The notes below the pieces were generated by a model. That model worked only from the letters and a program-made list of their open reading frames with translations, was not told the DNA's origin and searched no databases. Shown here piece by piece: positions 18,481-26,148 of a DNA stretch of 64,000 nt. Within the stretch, counting starts at the first letter, position 1. The number at the start of each line of letters is the position of its first letter. The stretch covers positions 1-64,000 of the forward strand of contig JAFDXK010000005.1 of NCBI GenBank assembly GCA_018267965.1, read 5' to 3'. Source of the DNA: Bacteroidota bacterium (lineage in GTDB: Bacteria; Bacteroidota; Bacteroidia; Chitinophagales; Chitinophagaceae). Position numbers and translations under genes: made by a program.

Positions 18481-18536
18481 TCAACCACCTCCCTCCGACA
18501 TTCGTCGGAGTACTCCTCCTAAAAACAGGAGGAGAG
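18481..18536 (-). repeat. Family A repeat, inverted, left outer flank of the DUF559 element
   Basis: Read on the minus strand it is CTCTCCTCCTG/TTTTTAGGAGGAG, then a variable hairpin CTCCGACGAATGTCGGAG, then GGAGGTGGTTG. It is the inverted counterpart of the copy at 19213-19270. A CGTCATTGCG half-copy (18469) and further AG-rich sequence lie just to its left. Confidence 0.75.
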
Positions 18537-18552
18537 TTCTAAAATGCAAAAA

Positions 18553-18636
18553 CTCCTTCCCTGTTCTTAGGGAAGGTGGCACGAGTGTAACGAGTGACGG
18601 AAGGGTTGAAATAATTACTAAAAAACAGGAGGAGAG
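18553..18636 (+). repeat. Left inverted arm of the DUF559 element
   Basis: The blocks run CTCCTTCCCTGTTCTTAG, GGAAGGTGG, a short hairpin CACGAGTGTAACGAGTG, ACGGAAGGGTT, an AT-rich spacer, then AAACAGGAGGAGAG. The same ordered blocks appear in reverse complement at 19040-19157. Confidence 0.75.
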
Positions 18637-18645
18637 TCTTTTTAT

Positions 18646-19005
18646 TTATTTGAAATGATTTGCAATTTCAGTGAGTACCCATTCTGTGTTATGAAAGACA
18701 TCTTTGTTCTCAAAACGTAATACCGTATAGCCCAATTCGTTTAAACGCTCATCACGTTCTTCGTCCAAGCCACCTTGTATTACATTATTATGCACCTCAC
18801 CATCCAACTCAATAACAAGTTTTTCCCCGGGGCAGCAGAAATCAGCTATGTAGTTTTCTATCCCATATTGTCGTCTGAACTTCTTGCCCAATTTACTGTT
18901 CTGCAAATATTTCCATAATTCAGCCTCGGCAGGAGTAAGGTTATTTCTTAATTCCTTTCTTACATCTGTCAGATAAGGTACATTTTTGATTTGCCCTTTT
19001 CTCAT
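18646..19005 (-). CDS. DUF559 (Vsr-like) endonuclease-domain protein
   Basis: A single-domain protein of 119 residues with the DUF559/Vsr-like restriction-endonuclease fold. Its key residues are Asp55 in NYIADFCC, Glu66 and Asp68 in VIELDGEVH, and the VLRFENKDV strand. The N-terminus is basic, with LTPAEAELWKYLQ as in the family. Vsr relatives nick DNA at T/G mismatches; the substrate of stand-alone DUF559 proteins is not established. Genes of this family are widespread in Bacteroidota. Here the gene is closely bounded by inverted repeats, which suggests that its target could be the repeats themselves (inference). Confidence 0.85.
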   Translation of the reverse strand: MRKGQIKNVPYLTDVRKELRNNLTPAEAELWKYLQNSKLGKKFRRQYGIENYIADFCCPGEKLVIELDGEVHNNVIQGGLDEERDERLNELGYTVLRFENKDVFHNTEWVLTEIANHFK

Positions 19006-19039
19006 TCTACCAAACTACGAAACATATAACGACAAACAA

Positions 19040-19157
19040 CTCCCCTCCTGTTTTCAGGATATTATATAAACCCTTCCGTCTTGAGCTTCGCTCAATCCAC
19101 CTTCCCCGCCATTAATTAATGATTACGTCATTTGAATGGCTAAGAACAGGGAAGGAG
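19040..19157 (-). repeat. Right inverted arm of the DUF559 element
   Basis: Read on the minus strand it gives CTCCTTCCCTGTTCTTAG, an extra hairpin (CCATTCAAATG to CATTAATTAATGG), GGGAAGGTGG, a different short hairpin TTGAGCGAAGCTCAA, GACGGAAGGGTT, an AT spacer, then AAAACAGGAGGGGAG. The conserved blocks match the left arm in order, while the internal hairpins are exchanged. With the outer repeats it fills the gene-free stretch 19006-19356. Confidence 0.75.
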
Positions 19158-19212
19158 TCTTATACTATTTAAGCATACAGGAAAACGCTCCTCTTGTTTT
19201 TATCTCTAAACA

Positions 19213-19270
19213 ACTCCCCTCCTGTTTTTAGGAGGGGTGGATATGCCAAAGGCATAGACGGGGTGGTAGA
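19213..19270 (+). repeat. Family A repeat, right outer flank of the DUF559 element
   Basis: CTCCCCTCCTGTTTTTAGG, then AGGGGTGG, a variable hairpin ATATGCCAAAGGCATA and GACGGGGTGGTAG. It is inverted relative to 18481-18536. It leads directly into a family C half-arm (CGCAGTGACG) and family D copy 3. Confidence 0.75.
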
Positions 19271-19281
19271 ATACTCGCAGT

Positions 19282-19356
19282 GACGCTGGGGTGTTTTGTT
19301 TCATCTTGTTTCATGTGTTCCGTTTGTTTCACCCTTCGAACAGAACGAACAGAGTA
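19282..19356 (+). repeat. Repeat family D (copy 3)
   Basis: GACGCTGGGGTGTTTTGTTT, then TGTGTTCCGTTTGTTTCACC and CTTCGAACAGAACGAACAGAG. The arms TGTTC-x-GTTTGTTTC and GAACAGAACGAACA make an imperfect hairpin. It ends at the tail of the small minus-strand gene. Confidence 0.75.
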
Positions 19357-19668
19357 TTATGCAGTCCTTTCTTCATTCATTTCATTTACTGTTCGTGCTC
19401 TATTTTGCAGGTGTCCATCAGGCGGTAAAATCATTATGCCAGTTAGCCATCTTTGCCCTGCCGCATCTGGAGAGGAAATTACATAAAGTAGGTAGTGTTC
19501 ATTATTCAAGTCTTCATTCAGGTTAAATTCACCAACTATATTATTCCCTTCTATGCTTATCAAACATGTCCCTACATTTCTACCAGAGACCATAACAGAG
19601 ATAATATCCCCATGTCTTGTTGTAATTTCTTCAATTGACCAATTTAATAGCCATCTAAATCTTCTCAT
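19357..19668 (-). CDS. Hypothetical 103-residue protein
   Basis: The N-terminus MRRFRWLLNWSIEEITTRHGD is followed by alternating beta segments (DIISVMVSGRNVGTCLISI, HYLLYVISSPDAAGQ) and a charged C-terminus. It looks like a small soluble mixed-fold protein. I recognise no family. It lies between two family D repeats, and the last residues are encoded next to the repeat, so the C-terminus may be eroded or extended by it. Two plus-strand frames across the same DNA look less protein-like. Confidence 0.45.
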   Translation of the reverse strand: MRRFRWLLNWSIEEITTRHGDIISVMVSGRNVGTCLISIEGNNIVGEFNLNEDLNNEHYLLYVISSPDAAGQRWLTGIMILPPDGHLQNRARTVNEMNEERTA

Positions 19669-19731
19669 AGTAATTTTGGTTTACTATAAATGTACAACTT
19701 AGTCCCATCTCTTACACAGTTACCCTCCAAA

Positions 19732-19800
19732 GAGTGTTTCATCTGTTCCATTTGTTCTGTTTGTTTCACCCCTCGAACAGAACGAACAGTGCGGAACAGT
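19732..19800 (+). repeat. Repeat family D (copy 4)
   Basis: GAGTGTTTCATCTGTTCC, then TTTGTTCTGTTTGTTTCACC and CCTCGAACAGAACGAACAG, ending GCGGAACAG. The arms can pair around CACCCCTCG. It abuts the stop codon of the HEPN-type gene. Confidence 0.75.
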
Positions 19801-19802
19801 AG

Positions 19803-20915
19803 TTATGGGATAATTTTATCAAGTGGCGCCAATTTTAACTCATCAATAACCTCATAAGACTTGTCACCCCATCCTGAGTCCCCGGGTATTGGTGGAATGT
19901 GTAAATAATGCGATACATTTTCCAATACCTTATTTTTAGGATAAATGTCAGAATTGTAATTCTTGAGAATTTTATCCAAAGTACTTTTAAGAAGGGTACT
20001 TTTCTTATAGTTAGATAACAGTAAAGAATATATCTGAAACAAAACAGTTAATGTATTTAGAATTGTTCTCTTTTGAGGAGAAGCTCCACTATGAATAAGT
20101 AAATTTCGTGCCTTACGCGAAATATTTAATTCACTGTATATCCGACTAGTTATTATTTTTCTTTGATAAAGTACTTCAATCTTAGCTGCAATAGTCCAAG
20201 TTCTATTATCTTCAAGAAATTGCTTTCTACCATTTATTTTTTGATTTGTACAATCATCTAAAATCCTCCTTGTCCATATTTCTGCAATAACTTGCTCTAC
20301 GCATGTCCATAAACTTATTAACCCGTCGGAGTATTCATGCTTAACAAAATGAGAAATGCCATTCAGCAATATACTAGGTGAAATGTTACCTAATTTTTTG
20401 AATACATTTTTTCCTTCAGAATAAGCAGTAGTAAAATCTTTTACTGTAATTTTTTGTACGTCTAATAAACTTATTACATCCATAGTACCTACATGTTTAG
20501 TTCGTATTGCACTATGAAATGAACTATTTCTACCCTTGCCAGATGAAAGCTGAGTAAAATATGAGTCTGTACTTAATCTACCTGGAGTAATATCACTTGG
20601 TGTTATTGATTCTGAATATATACCGCCAAACATCAGATATGTAAGGACTTCATTGAAAGTATCAGCAGCTATTTCAAAGTTTCTATACTTCTCTATAGCA
20701 GGGAGTATTAAACTCCCATCGAAACCAATTCCTAAGGAAAATGGAGAAATCCCTACATCAAGATATGTGGACATCCTATGGAGTTTAACATAATCGTAGG
20801 CTCGATAATTTAACTCTTCAAGTGTAGGATGCCATTTGTCATTTTCTCTGACAATGAGTCTAAAAGGAGCACAATTACCGATAATGATGGGAATAAAAAC
20901 AGTTTCCTTTTTCAT
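19803..20915 (-). CDS. HEPN-type (Apea-like) domain protein, possible RNase
   Basis: A 370-residue soluble protein. The C-terminal half carries an all-helical HEPN-like region: SLWTCVEQVIAEIW (about 201-214) and then RKARNLLIHSGA with Arg270-Asn-x3-His275, the R-x4-H signature of catalytic HEPN nucleases. The N-terminal half has no recognised motif. HEPN proteins often cut RNA in defence or toxin-antitoxin systems, but many Apea-like relatives are uncharacterised. The coding sequence is visibly more AT-rich than the neighbouring AAA ATPase gene, suggesting separate acquisition. I start at the ATG at 20913-20915. Family D repeats abut both sides. Confidence 0.6.
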   Translation of the reverse strand: MKKETVFIPIIIGNCAPFRLIVRENDKWHPTLEELNYRAYDYVKLHRMSTYLDVGISPFSLGIGFDGSLILPAIEKYRNFEIAADTFNEVLTYLMFGGIYSESITPSDITPGRLSTDSYFTQLSSGKGRNSSFHSAIRTKHVGTMDVISLLDVQKITVKDFTTAYSEGKNVFKKLGNISPSILLNGISHFVKHEYSDGLISLWTCVEQVIAEIWTRRILDDCTNQKINGRKQFLEDNRTWTIAAKIEVLYQRKIITSRIYSELNISRKARNLLIHSGASPQKRTILNTLTVLFQIYSLLLSNYKKSTLLKSTLDKILKNYNSDIYPKNKVLENVSHYLHIPPIPGDSGWGDKSYEVIDELKLAPLDKIIP

Positions 20916-21013
20916 AGTAGTTATATAAAAATATTGAAAATGAATCAATTCACCATCAGGCTTTAGCAGATTACAACACTTAATATTTACAGTCGTAAAT
21001 ACTACGTTCGCAG

Positions 21014-21101
21014 TGACGTTCCGTTTGTTTCATCTGTTCCGCATGTTCGTTCTGTTCCACCTGTCGAACAAAACGAACACATCGAACACTACCGAACAGT
21101 C
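21014..21101 (+). repeat. Repeat family D (copy 5)
   Basis: GACGTTCCGTTTGTTTCATC, then TGTTCCGCATGTTCGTTCTG, TTCCACCTGTCGAACAAAACG and AACACATCGAACACTACCG. It has several nested TGTTCG/CGAACA arms. It touches the stop codon of the AAA ATPase gene. Confidence 0.75.
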
Positions 21102-22247
21102 TTAGGCTGCTTTTATGTACCTGTTCACCGTACTTACACTAACACCTATTTCCTCCGCTATTCTCCTTTGAGACCAATCGGGGTTTTCTTCTGCTATCTG
21201 TTTTACCCTTAGTTCAAGATAATTTACACCCTCCTCACTCCTTCTCAAATGCTCGTGTTCTTTGCCATAGCCGCAGTGGGCAAACTGTAAAAAGTTGCCG
21301 GGCTTTTCTATTCGGCAGAGGCTTATGTTGCGGGCATCATATACTATCTCGGTATTGCGTGCTTTTATCTGTTTCAGGTAGCGCAGGCTTTTATCGGCAG
21401 TGCTCTCCCCTATGCAAAAACTACTGTCGCAAAAGTTCATCAGCATCTTGCTACCGCTCAGGTCGTTGCGGTCAAAGGCTTTCAGGCTATCGCGCTTGGG
21501 TGTGTGTGCCAGTACCAGCATACTCAGGTCGTAGCGCAGCTTTAGTTCTTTCAGTTCCTTCATCAGCGGCATGGCATCAGCGGCTTTCTCGGTTTCGGTG
21601 CGCAGGTAGGTGATGTTGTCTATAATGAGCACTTTTACACCCGTAGCCTGTATGGCCAGCTCCAGCGAGTGGGTCAGGTATTCTTCAAAATACCGAAACT
21701 GTGCAGGTATATCCGCATCGGGGTTTATCTCTGCCCGCTGAAAGTTGGGGTGAAACACATAGTGGTTGGTATAGTTGTCGCTATAGCGTGCTTCAAACTG
21801 TTTGGCGCAAAGCTCAAAATCAAAATAGATGGCTTTCTGTGCGGGTGCATCCATACTAAAACCTGCTATGGGTATTCCCTTACTGATGCTGTCTGCTATC
21901 TGCACGGCCAGAATACTTTTGCCCGTATTGGTGTCTGCATACAAGATGCACAGTTCGCCCTCGTACCAAAACTCGCTGAACAGCTTTTGAGGTATGGCTT
22001 GCTCACTGGCTTGTTTCATCCATTCATTACCATCCTGAATGGTGAATAGCCCCAGTTGAGAGTCGTACTGCTTGAGTGCAAGGTCCATTACATCATCGGG
22101 CTTGGGTGGTTCGGGTGTGATGAGTTCTACAATAGGTGCGGGCAGGTTCAGGTGGTTGCTTGCGGCGGCTATGGCCTCATCTGCGGTTTGCATCAGTTCT
22201 TCATAGCTAAGGCCTTTCAGGTAAGCCCTGTAATCTTCAATTTTCAT
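21102..22247 (-). CDS. RepA-like AAA (RecA-fold) ATPase with C-terminal helix-turn-helix
   Basis: The protein is 381 residues. Walker A is ADTNTGKS with Lys110, Walker B is VKVLIIDN with Asp210, and sensor-like segments follow (LVLAHTPKR, DLSGSKMLMNFCDS). The C-terminal 25 residues form a helix-turn-helix (RRIAEEIGVSVSTVNRYI). This resembles RepA/AAA_25 helicase-like ATPases encoded by plasmids, phages and integrative elements of Bacteroidota, where they act in replication. No primase, excisionase, integrase or mobilisation gene is adjacent, so it may be a remnant or stand-alone cargo. The GC content looks higher than that of the HEPN gene. Palindromes in its upstream region suggest autoregulation. 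Confidence 0.75.
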   Translation of the reverse strand: MKIEDYRAYLKGLSYEELMQTADEAIAAASNHLNLPAPIVELITPEPPKPDDVMDLALKQYDSQLGLFTIQDGNEWMKQASEQAIPQKLFSEFWYEGELCILYADTNTGKSILAVQIADSISKGIPIAGFSMDAPAQKAIYFDFELCAKQFEARYSDNYTNHYVFHPNFQRAEINPDADIPAQFRYFEEYLTHSLELAIQATGVKVLIIDNITYLRTETEKAADAMPLMKELKELKLRYDLSMLVLAHTPKRDSLKAFDRNDLSGSKMLMNFCDSSFCIGESTADKSLRYLKQIKARNTEIVYDARNISLCRIEKPGNFLQFAHCGYGKEHEHLRRSEEGVNYLELRVKQIAEENPDWSQRRIAEEIGVSVSTVNRYIKAA

Positions 22248-22279
22248 GGTGGGATAGGTGTTTAATTATTCTTACATTT

Positions 22280-22395
22280 TGACAATTATTTGTCATGCAA
22301 TATTACATCATTTACACCATTATTTGTACCAATTATTAAACAAATGTGCAGAAGAAAGATTTGGTGGTTTGTACTAATTATGGTACATTTTAGCA
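22280..22395. promoter_or_regulatory. Palindromes in the region between the AAA ATPase and the plus-strand cluster
   Basis: TGACA-ATTATT-TGTCA (22280-22295) is a palindrome with the same half-sites as the WYL-cluster operators. Further right are GTACCAATTATT and GTACTAATTATGGTAC, a GTAC-bounded inverted repeat. They lie between divergent genes and could be operators for either. The binding protein is unknown. Confidence 0.4.
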
Positions 22396-22414
22396 GATAA
22401 GAAATTGGAAGATT

Positions 22415-22705
22415 ATGAAAATACTAGCTATTGAAAAAGAAGTTCCCGGTGTGGACTGGAGTACCGTAAGCAAAGACATACTGGCACAGGAAGCGCTTGG
22501 TGTTTATAAAATGTACTTGTCAGAACAACTGCGCGAACATTATTTCAACGAACACAACTGCGCCGTACTGGTATTAGAATGTGATAGCAAAGCACATGCA
22601 CAGGAATTACTAGGTAAGTTATCTCTGGTACAAAACAACCTCATCACATTCGACATAATGGAGCTGCACCCTTATACGGGTTATAATCGTTTAATAAACA
22701 CTTAA
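22415..22705 (+). CDS. Muconolactone-isomerase-like (ferredoxin-fold) protein
   Basis: A 96-residue protein with the pattern MKILAIEKEVPGVDW, helix, AVLVLECDSKAHAQELL, ITFDIMELHPYTGYNRL. It is typical of small YciI/MIase-like alpha-beta proteins found across Bacteroidota, often annotated as superoxide dismutase or muconolactone isomerase relatives. Probably a small-molecule-binding dimer; the substrate is unknown. It lies 11 bases before the DUF1801 gene and is likely cotranscribed with it. Confidence 0.6.
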   Translation: MKILAIEKEVPGVDWSTVSKDILAQEALGVYKMYLSEQLREHYFNEHNCAVLVLECDSKAHAQELLGKLSLVQNNLITFDIMELHPYTGYNRLINT

Positions 22706-22716
22706 CTTAGTACGCT

Positions 22717-23139
22717 ATGAGCGTAAAAGACGACATCAAAAACTATATAGCTTCTCAACCGGAAGCCAAATCTGCCGATATGCTGGAGCTGAACAAACGT
22801 ATACTGAAACTGCAACCAAAGGCTAAGTTGTGGTTTGAGGATGGCAAGAATGAGCAAGGCAAAGTTGTGAGCAATCCTAATATAGGCTACGGTGCATACA
22901 CCATAAAATATACTAACGGCACGAGCAGGGAGTTTTTCCGTATCGGGTTGAGTGCCAATACTACGGGCATTTCTGTTTACGTTATGGGGCTGGCAGACAA
23001 AAAATACTTAGCCGATAATTATGGCAAAGCAATAGGCAAAGCCAGTGTAACGGGTTATTGCATCAAATTCAAATCGCTGAAAGATATAGATGTTGAGGTA
23101 CTGGAAGAAGCTGTACAATACGGGTTTGCGCAGGAATAA
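22717..23139 (+). CDS. DUF1801 protein
   Basis: A 140-residue DUF1801 (YdhG-like) protein. An N-terminal helix SVKDDIKNYIASQPEAKSADM is followed by KLWFEDGKNEQGKVVSNPNIGYG, strands such as FRIGLSANTTGISVYVMG, and a C-terminal helix. The fold resembles frataxin-like proteins. The function is not established. It follows the MIase-like gene closely and is related to a second DUF1801 gene at 26992-27432. Confidence 0.7.
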   Translation: MSVKDDIKNYIASQPEAKSADMLELNKRILKLQPKAKLWFEDGKNEQGKVVSNPNIGYGAYTIKYTNGTSREFFRIGLSANTTGISVYVMGLADKKYLADNYGKAIGKASVTGYCIKFKSLKDIDVEVLEEAVQYGFAQE

Positions 23140-23184
23140 GAATAACAGTATGCAGAAATAACAACAAGGGAAATGATATGGCAG

Positions 23185-23192
23185 TAAATTTG
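23185..23192 (+). promoter_or_regulatory. -7 promoter element very close to the CHAD start codon
   Basis: TAAATTTG matches TAnnTTTG exactly, but it ends only 4 bases before the ATG at 23197. No TTG is found about 20 bases upstream. If functional, the mRNA would be nearly leaderless. Confidence 0.35.
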
Positions 23193-23196
23193 CAGT

Positions 23197-23988
23197 ATGT
23201 TCCATAGGCAATTGCAGAAAGACATACGCAAACAATTGCACCGTTTCCATGATTATGCCCGGTTAATAACGCGGCACCATAATGAGGAAGACGTACACCG
23301 TTTCAGGGTAAGTTATAAAAAGCTAAGAGCGCTTTACCGCATGATGCATTACAAACATCACAAAAACGGTTTACCCGAACAATTCAAAGAGTTATATACC
23401 GCATCAGGTACCATCAGAGACCTGCAACTGCATTATAAAGCGGTAAGTGAGTATTGCAGCAAACATCACAAGGCACCAATCATTTACCTCAACCATATAC
23501 TGACATCTATTGCAGGAGCATGTACCGATTTCGACAACCGATATAAACATTGCTCTTTCAGCAGGCTGTCGCACACCATCACCAGCCATATTCCGCATAC
23601 ATTCAATAAACGTTTACAGCATTGGAAACAGGATAACCTGGATGCTATATCTTCATCTCTGTCAACAGACATTGACGACAATGCTATTCATGAAATACGC
23701 AAGCATTTAAAAGACCTGCTCTATACACGGTCGTATATTCAGCTCAGCAAAAACGATGAACCTGCTATAGAGTCCATCGGCAGTTATATCGATTACCAGG
23801 TGTTGCTGCAACTATTGAAAGCTAATATTCATTATGCACCCGCAGGCGAACAGACAATACTCAAACACGCAATGCACGATTGGCAAGAGTTAATGACGGC
23901 AAAAAAGAAAGAAGTAATAAAGGCTCTGCATACATATTATCCTGTTATTTCAGAAAAAATAACTGATAAACAATACGAGGAACCATAA
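23197..23988 (+). CDS. CHAD-domain protein
   Basis: A 263-residue all-helical CHAD domain. It is marked by the two conserved His/Arg/Lys helices VHRFRVSYKKLRALYRMM (about residues 33-50) and IHEIRKHLKDLLY (about 163-175), both rich in positive charge facing a central pore. CHAD proteins bind inorganic polyphosphate and localise to polyphosphate granules. This is a stand-alone CHAD without a CYTH triphosphatase domain. The ATG at 23197 gives the expected first helix. Confidence 0.8.
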   Translation: MFHRQLQKDIRKQLHRFHDYARLITRHHNEEDVHRFRVSYKKLRALYRMMHYKHHKNGLPEQFKELYTASGTIRDLQLHYKAVSEYCSKHHKAPIIYLNHILTSIAGACTDFDNRYKHCSFSRLSHTITSHIPHTFNKRLQHWKQDNLDAISSSLSTDIDDNAIHEIRKHLKDLLYTRSYIQLSKNDEPAIESIGSYIDYQVLLQLLKANIHYAPAGEQTILKHAMHDWQELMTAKKKEVIKALHTYYPVISEKITDKQYEEP

Positions 23989-24021
23989 TCTGATTGATTT
24001 AAATTTAGACCTATACCTGTT

Positions 24022-24741
24022 ATGAACGAAGGTGCTGTATCTGTACAACAAGCTATAAGAAAAGGTAGCAGGGCTGTCAGTCTACCGCTGTGGTTAGGAT
24101 TACCGATATCAGTATGTTTATGCATCGTACTCATGAAGCTTGATTTCTCTTTCAGGTACTTATGGCTGATTCCGATTGGCATGGTATTATCTCTTATTTT
24201 TTCATCGTGGGCAGGTGCAAGGTGGAGACTTTGGGCATACGAACACGTAGCAGATATTCACCAATTGCAACGCTCGGCAGAATTGGCGGGCTTATTACGC
24301 ATGCAGTCATACAATAAGCTCAGTATCTTTTTGAGCGGGAAACAAAGAGCAAGATTGAAGGAATTAGAACAGCGCTTTAACGAGCCTGCCGTATTTTACG
24401 ATGACCCTCACATACCTGCAGAAACCATTATCAAAGTATCCGGGCGAATGACAGCCAATGGCAGGTCTCAATTTATACTTAATGATAAAGGAATAACGTA
24501 TCAACCCGATGGTTTGGTGCCGTGGAATAACATTTACAACGACCGCATAGCGATTATAGGATATAAAAGCAGAAGTTATCGTACTGCAGGAGAAACGTCT
24601 GGAGGCTATGGAGTATTATTCCGTTTTGAAACTAACAATGAACGTAATGAAATACCACTGGCATCACTAAACATAGACATTTGGGTACTCGACTTGCTAC
24701 TGTACACTTATCGTGGCAGATACAACAAACAACACGAATAA
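24022..24741 (+). CDS. Membrane protein, unknown family
   Basis: The protein is 239 residues. Two membrane helices (about 22-39 and 46-63) are followed by an amphipathic helix and a cytoplasmic beta-rich domain (from about 130) with RSQFILNDKGITYQPDGLVPWNNI, reminiscent of PH-like membrane proteins. No catalytic residues stand out. It lies 33 bases after the CHAD gene in the same direction and may be cotranscribed. Confidence 0.6.
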   Translation: MNEGAVSVQQAIRKGSRAVSLPLWLGLPISVCLCIVLMKLDFSFRYLWLIPIGMVLSLIFSSWAGARWRLWAYEHVADIHQLQRSAELAGLLRMQSYNKLSIFLSGKQRARLKELEQRFNEPAVFYDDPHIPAETIIKVSGRMTANGRSQFILNDKGITYQPDGLVPWNNIYNDRIAIIGYKSRSYRTAGETSGGYGVLFRFETNNERNEIPLASLNIDIWVLDLLLYTYRGRYNKQHE

Positions 24742-24753
24742 GTAAGCAGCCTG

Positions 24754-25506
24754 TTACAACCCTATCTGGCTATTAAAGCCGGCAATCAAAGCATCCATTC
24801 TGTCTTTACCATAAATATTTTGTGCACTTTGTAATGACTGGTCTTTAACAAGAGCATAGAACTTATCAGACTCGTTCAGCTTGTTCAAATAATCCATAAA
24901 AGCACCTGCTATAGGATAAAACACTTCTTCAGATATATTTTGCTTGTTCCCATCCCACAGCTCTACAATGCTACTTATACCTTGTCCGGCAGCGGCTTTT
25001 TTCGCCATACTTATCCTGTCTCGGCCCGACAAATCAAATGCAACAGCCACGCCTTCATTTATAAACCTTCTGTATTCTATTGAAGGTACACCACCTCCCC
25101 AATAAGTGATGGCATGAGTCATTTCGTGTCCAACAGTTTGACCTGGCATAACATAACAGGCACATTGTGTAGGGGTAGTAAAACCTAAAGGGTGCCCTAA
25201 TAACTGATTTGCTAACGCAGTATCGCCCCATATAAAGAAACGCAGTTTGCGAGGCATTTTGGCATTAAATACGTTATTGATCGTGACGTATGCAGATTCG
25301 TGCTCATCTATATACTGAGCAGCAAAACTTGATTGAGAATTAAAATCATGGAAATAATAAATGATGTTATTTTTTTCTACTGCTGTCCAATGTATACCAA
25401 GAGTATCATAGTAACCAGTAGGCTCAACATTAGGCAACACATCATTAGGCGTTTTGCATTGAGCAAACAACAAAACAAATACTGACAAAACAATACAATA
25501 CTTCAT
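24754..25506 (-). CDS. Lipoprotein with HExxH...NEG gluzincin-type peptidase motif
   Basis: A 250-residue lipoprotein whose signal ends in the lipobox FAQC. The central HEMTH helix (VGHEMTHAITYWGG), followed about 25 residues later by INEGVAV, matches the HExxH plus Glu-containing helix of gluzincin metallopeptidases, so zinc peptidase activity at the cell surface is likely. The remainder is a helical C-terminal domain (YPIAGAFMDYLNKL) as in peptidase MA-like proteins. The substrate is unknown. It is 3 bases downstream of the barrel-protein gene in a two-gene operon. Confidence 0.7.
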   Translation of the reverse strand: MKYCIVLSVFVLLFAQCKTPNDVLPNVEPTGYYDTLGIHWTAVEKNNIIYYFHDFNSQSSFAAQYIDEHESAYVTINNVFNAKMPRKLRFFIWGDTALANQLLGHPLGFTTPTQCACYVMPGQTVGHEMTHAITYWGGGVPSIEYRRFINEGVAVAFDLSGRDRISMAKKAAAGQGISSIVELWDGNKQNISEEVFYPIAGAFMDYLNKLNESDKFYALVKDQSLQSAQNIYGKDRMDALIAGFNSQIGL

Positions 25507-25509
25507 TGT

Positions 25510-26055
25510 TTAAAATTTGAAACCTAAAGAAAAAACTAAATCTCCATAAATATGGTACAATGCAGACTCAGGTAGCAATGTGACAGGATTTAACACATCA
25601 GTACTAAACCAATCAGTTACAATTTTCACTGACAAATAAGGCCCTCCACCTCGTTCTGTAATACTGCGCAGATACCCTAGTCCGAATCCTGCATAAAAGC
25701 TATTATCATTCTTATCTCTTAGAATACCGCTTTTAGTGTAATAGAATTTATTACTGTGTTTATAGAAATTCATACCAAAATCCATAAATGCAAAAGCCTG
25801 CCCTTTTTTCTCAGGCCTGATATTGAAGCGTATATCTGCGAAGATGGCCGGAACAAGTCGGGAAAAACTACTCATACCAGGGCTTAAACGATACCCTTGT
25901 ACACCAACACCCAAACCAACATATTTGGCGAGGCTATAATTATATGTTGCAGAAAACCCTGGAACATAACCAACATCGGCATACGCTCTATGCTCTTGTG
26001 CTGATATGACAATAGGGCCAAATATTATTAACAGTGCTACAAAGAGGCATTTCAT
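25510..26055 (-). CDS. Outer-membrane beta-barrel protein (porin-like)
   Basis: A 181-residue small barrel with signal peptide MKCLFVALLIIFGPIVISAQ. Eight or so alternating strands follow (AYADVGYVPGFSATYNY, FAFMDFGMNFY, FYAGFGLGYLRSI), ending in FSLGFKF with the terminal aromatic typical of outer-membrane proteins. Probably a structural or small-pore protein. It is cotranscribed with the metallopeptidase lipoprotein. Confidence 0.7.
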   Translation of the reverse strand: MKCLFVALLIIFGPIVISAQEHRAYADVGYVPGFSATYNYSLAKYVGLGVGVQGYRLSPGMSSFSRLVPAIFADIRFNIRPEKKGQAFAFMDFGMNFYKHSNKFYYTKSGILRDKNDNSFYAGFGLGYLRSITERGGGPYLSVKIVTDWFSTDVLNPVTLLPESALYHIYGDLVFSLGFKF

Positions 26056-26148
26056 AAAGACTGTTTATTTGTATGTATTACAAGATAAACAATAGCTTTT
26101 AGATTATACAACTCTGCAATATATTCTTACAAGTTGCAAACCTCAACT

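Larger units (their letters stand above)
18551..19159. mobile_element. Candidate element: DUF559 gene bounded by long inverted repeats
   Basis: The unit consists of the DUF559 gene (18646-19005) and two inverted arms, 18553-18636 and 19040-19157. They end 9 and 34 bases from the gene. No target-site duplication is obvious, and no transposase or recombinase is encoded. An outer inverted pair of family A repeats (18481-18536 and 19213-19270) encloses it. The layout suggests either a small element mobilised by the endonuclease or a gene co-maintained with its repeats; this is inference. Confidence 0.5.

Noticed and set aside
17181..21101. CRISPR array
   Set aside because: The repeats are palindromic, unevenly spaced by whole genes, variable in sequence, and no cas gene is present.
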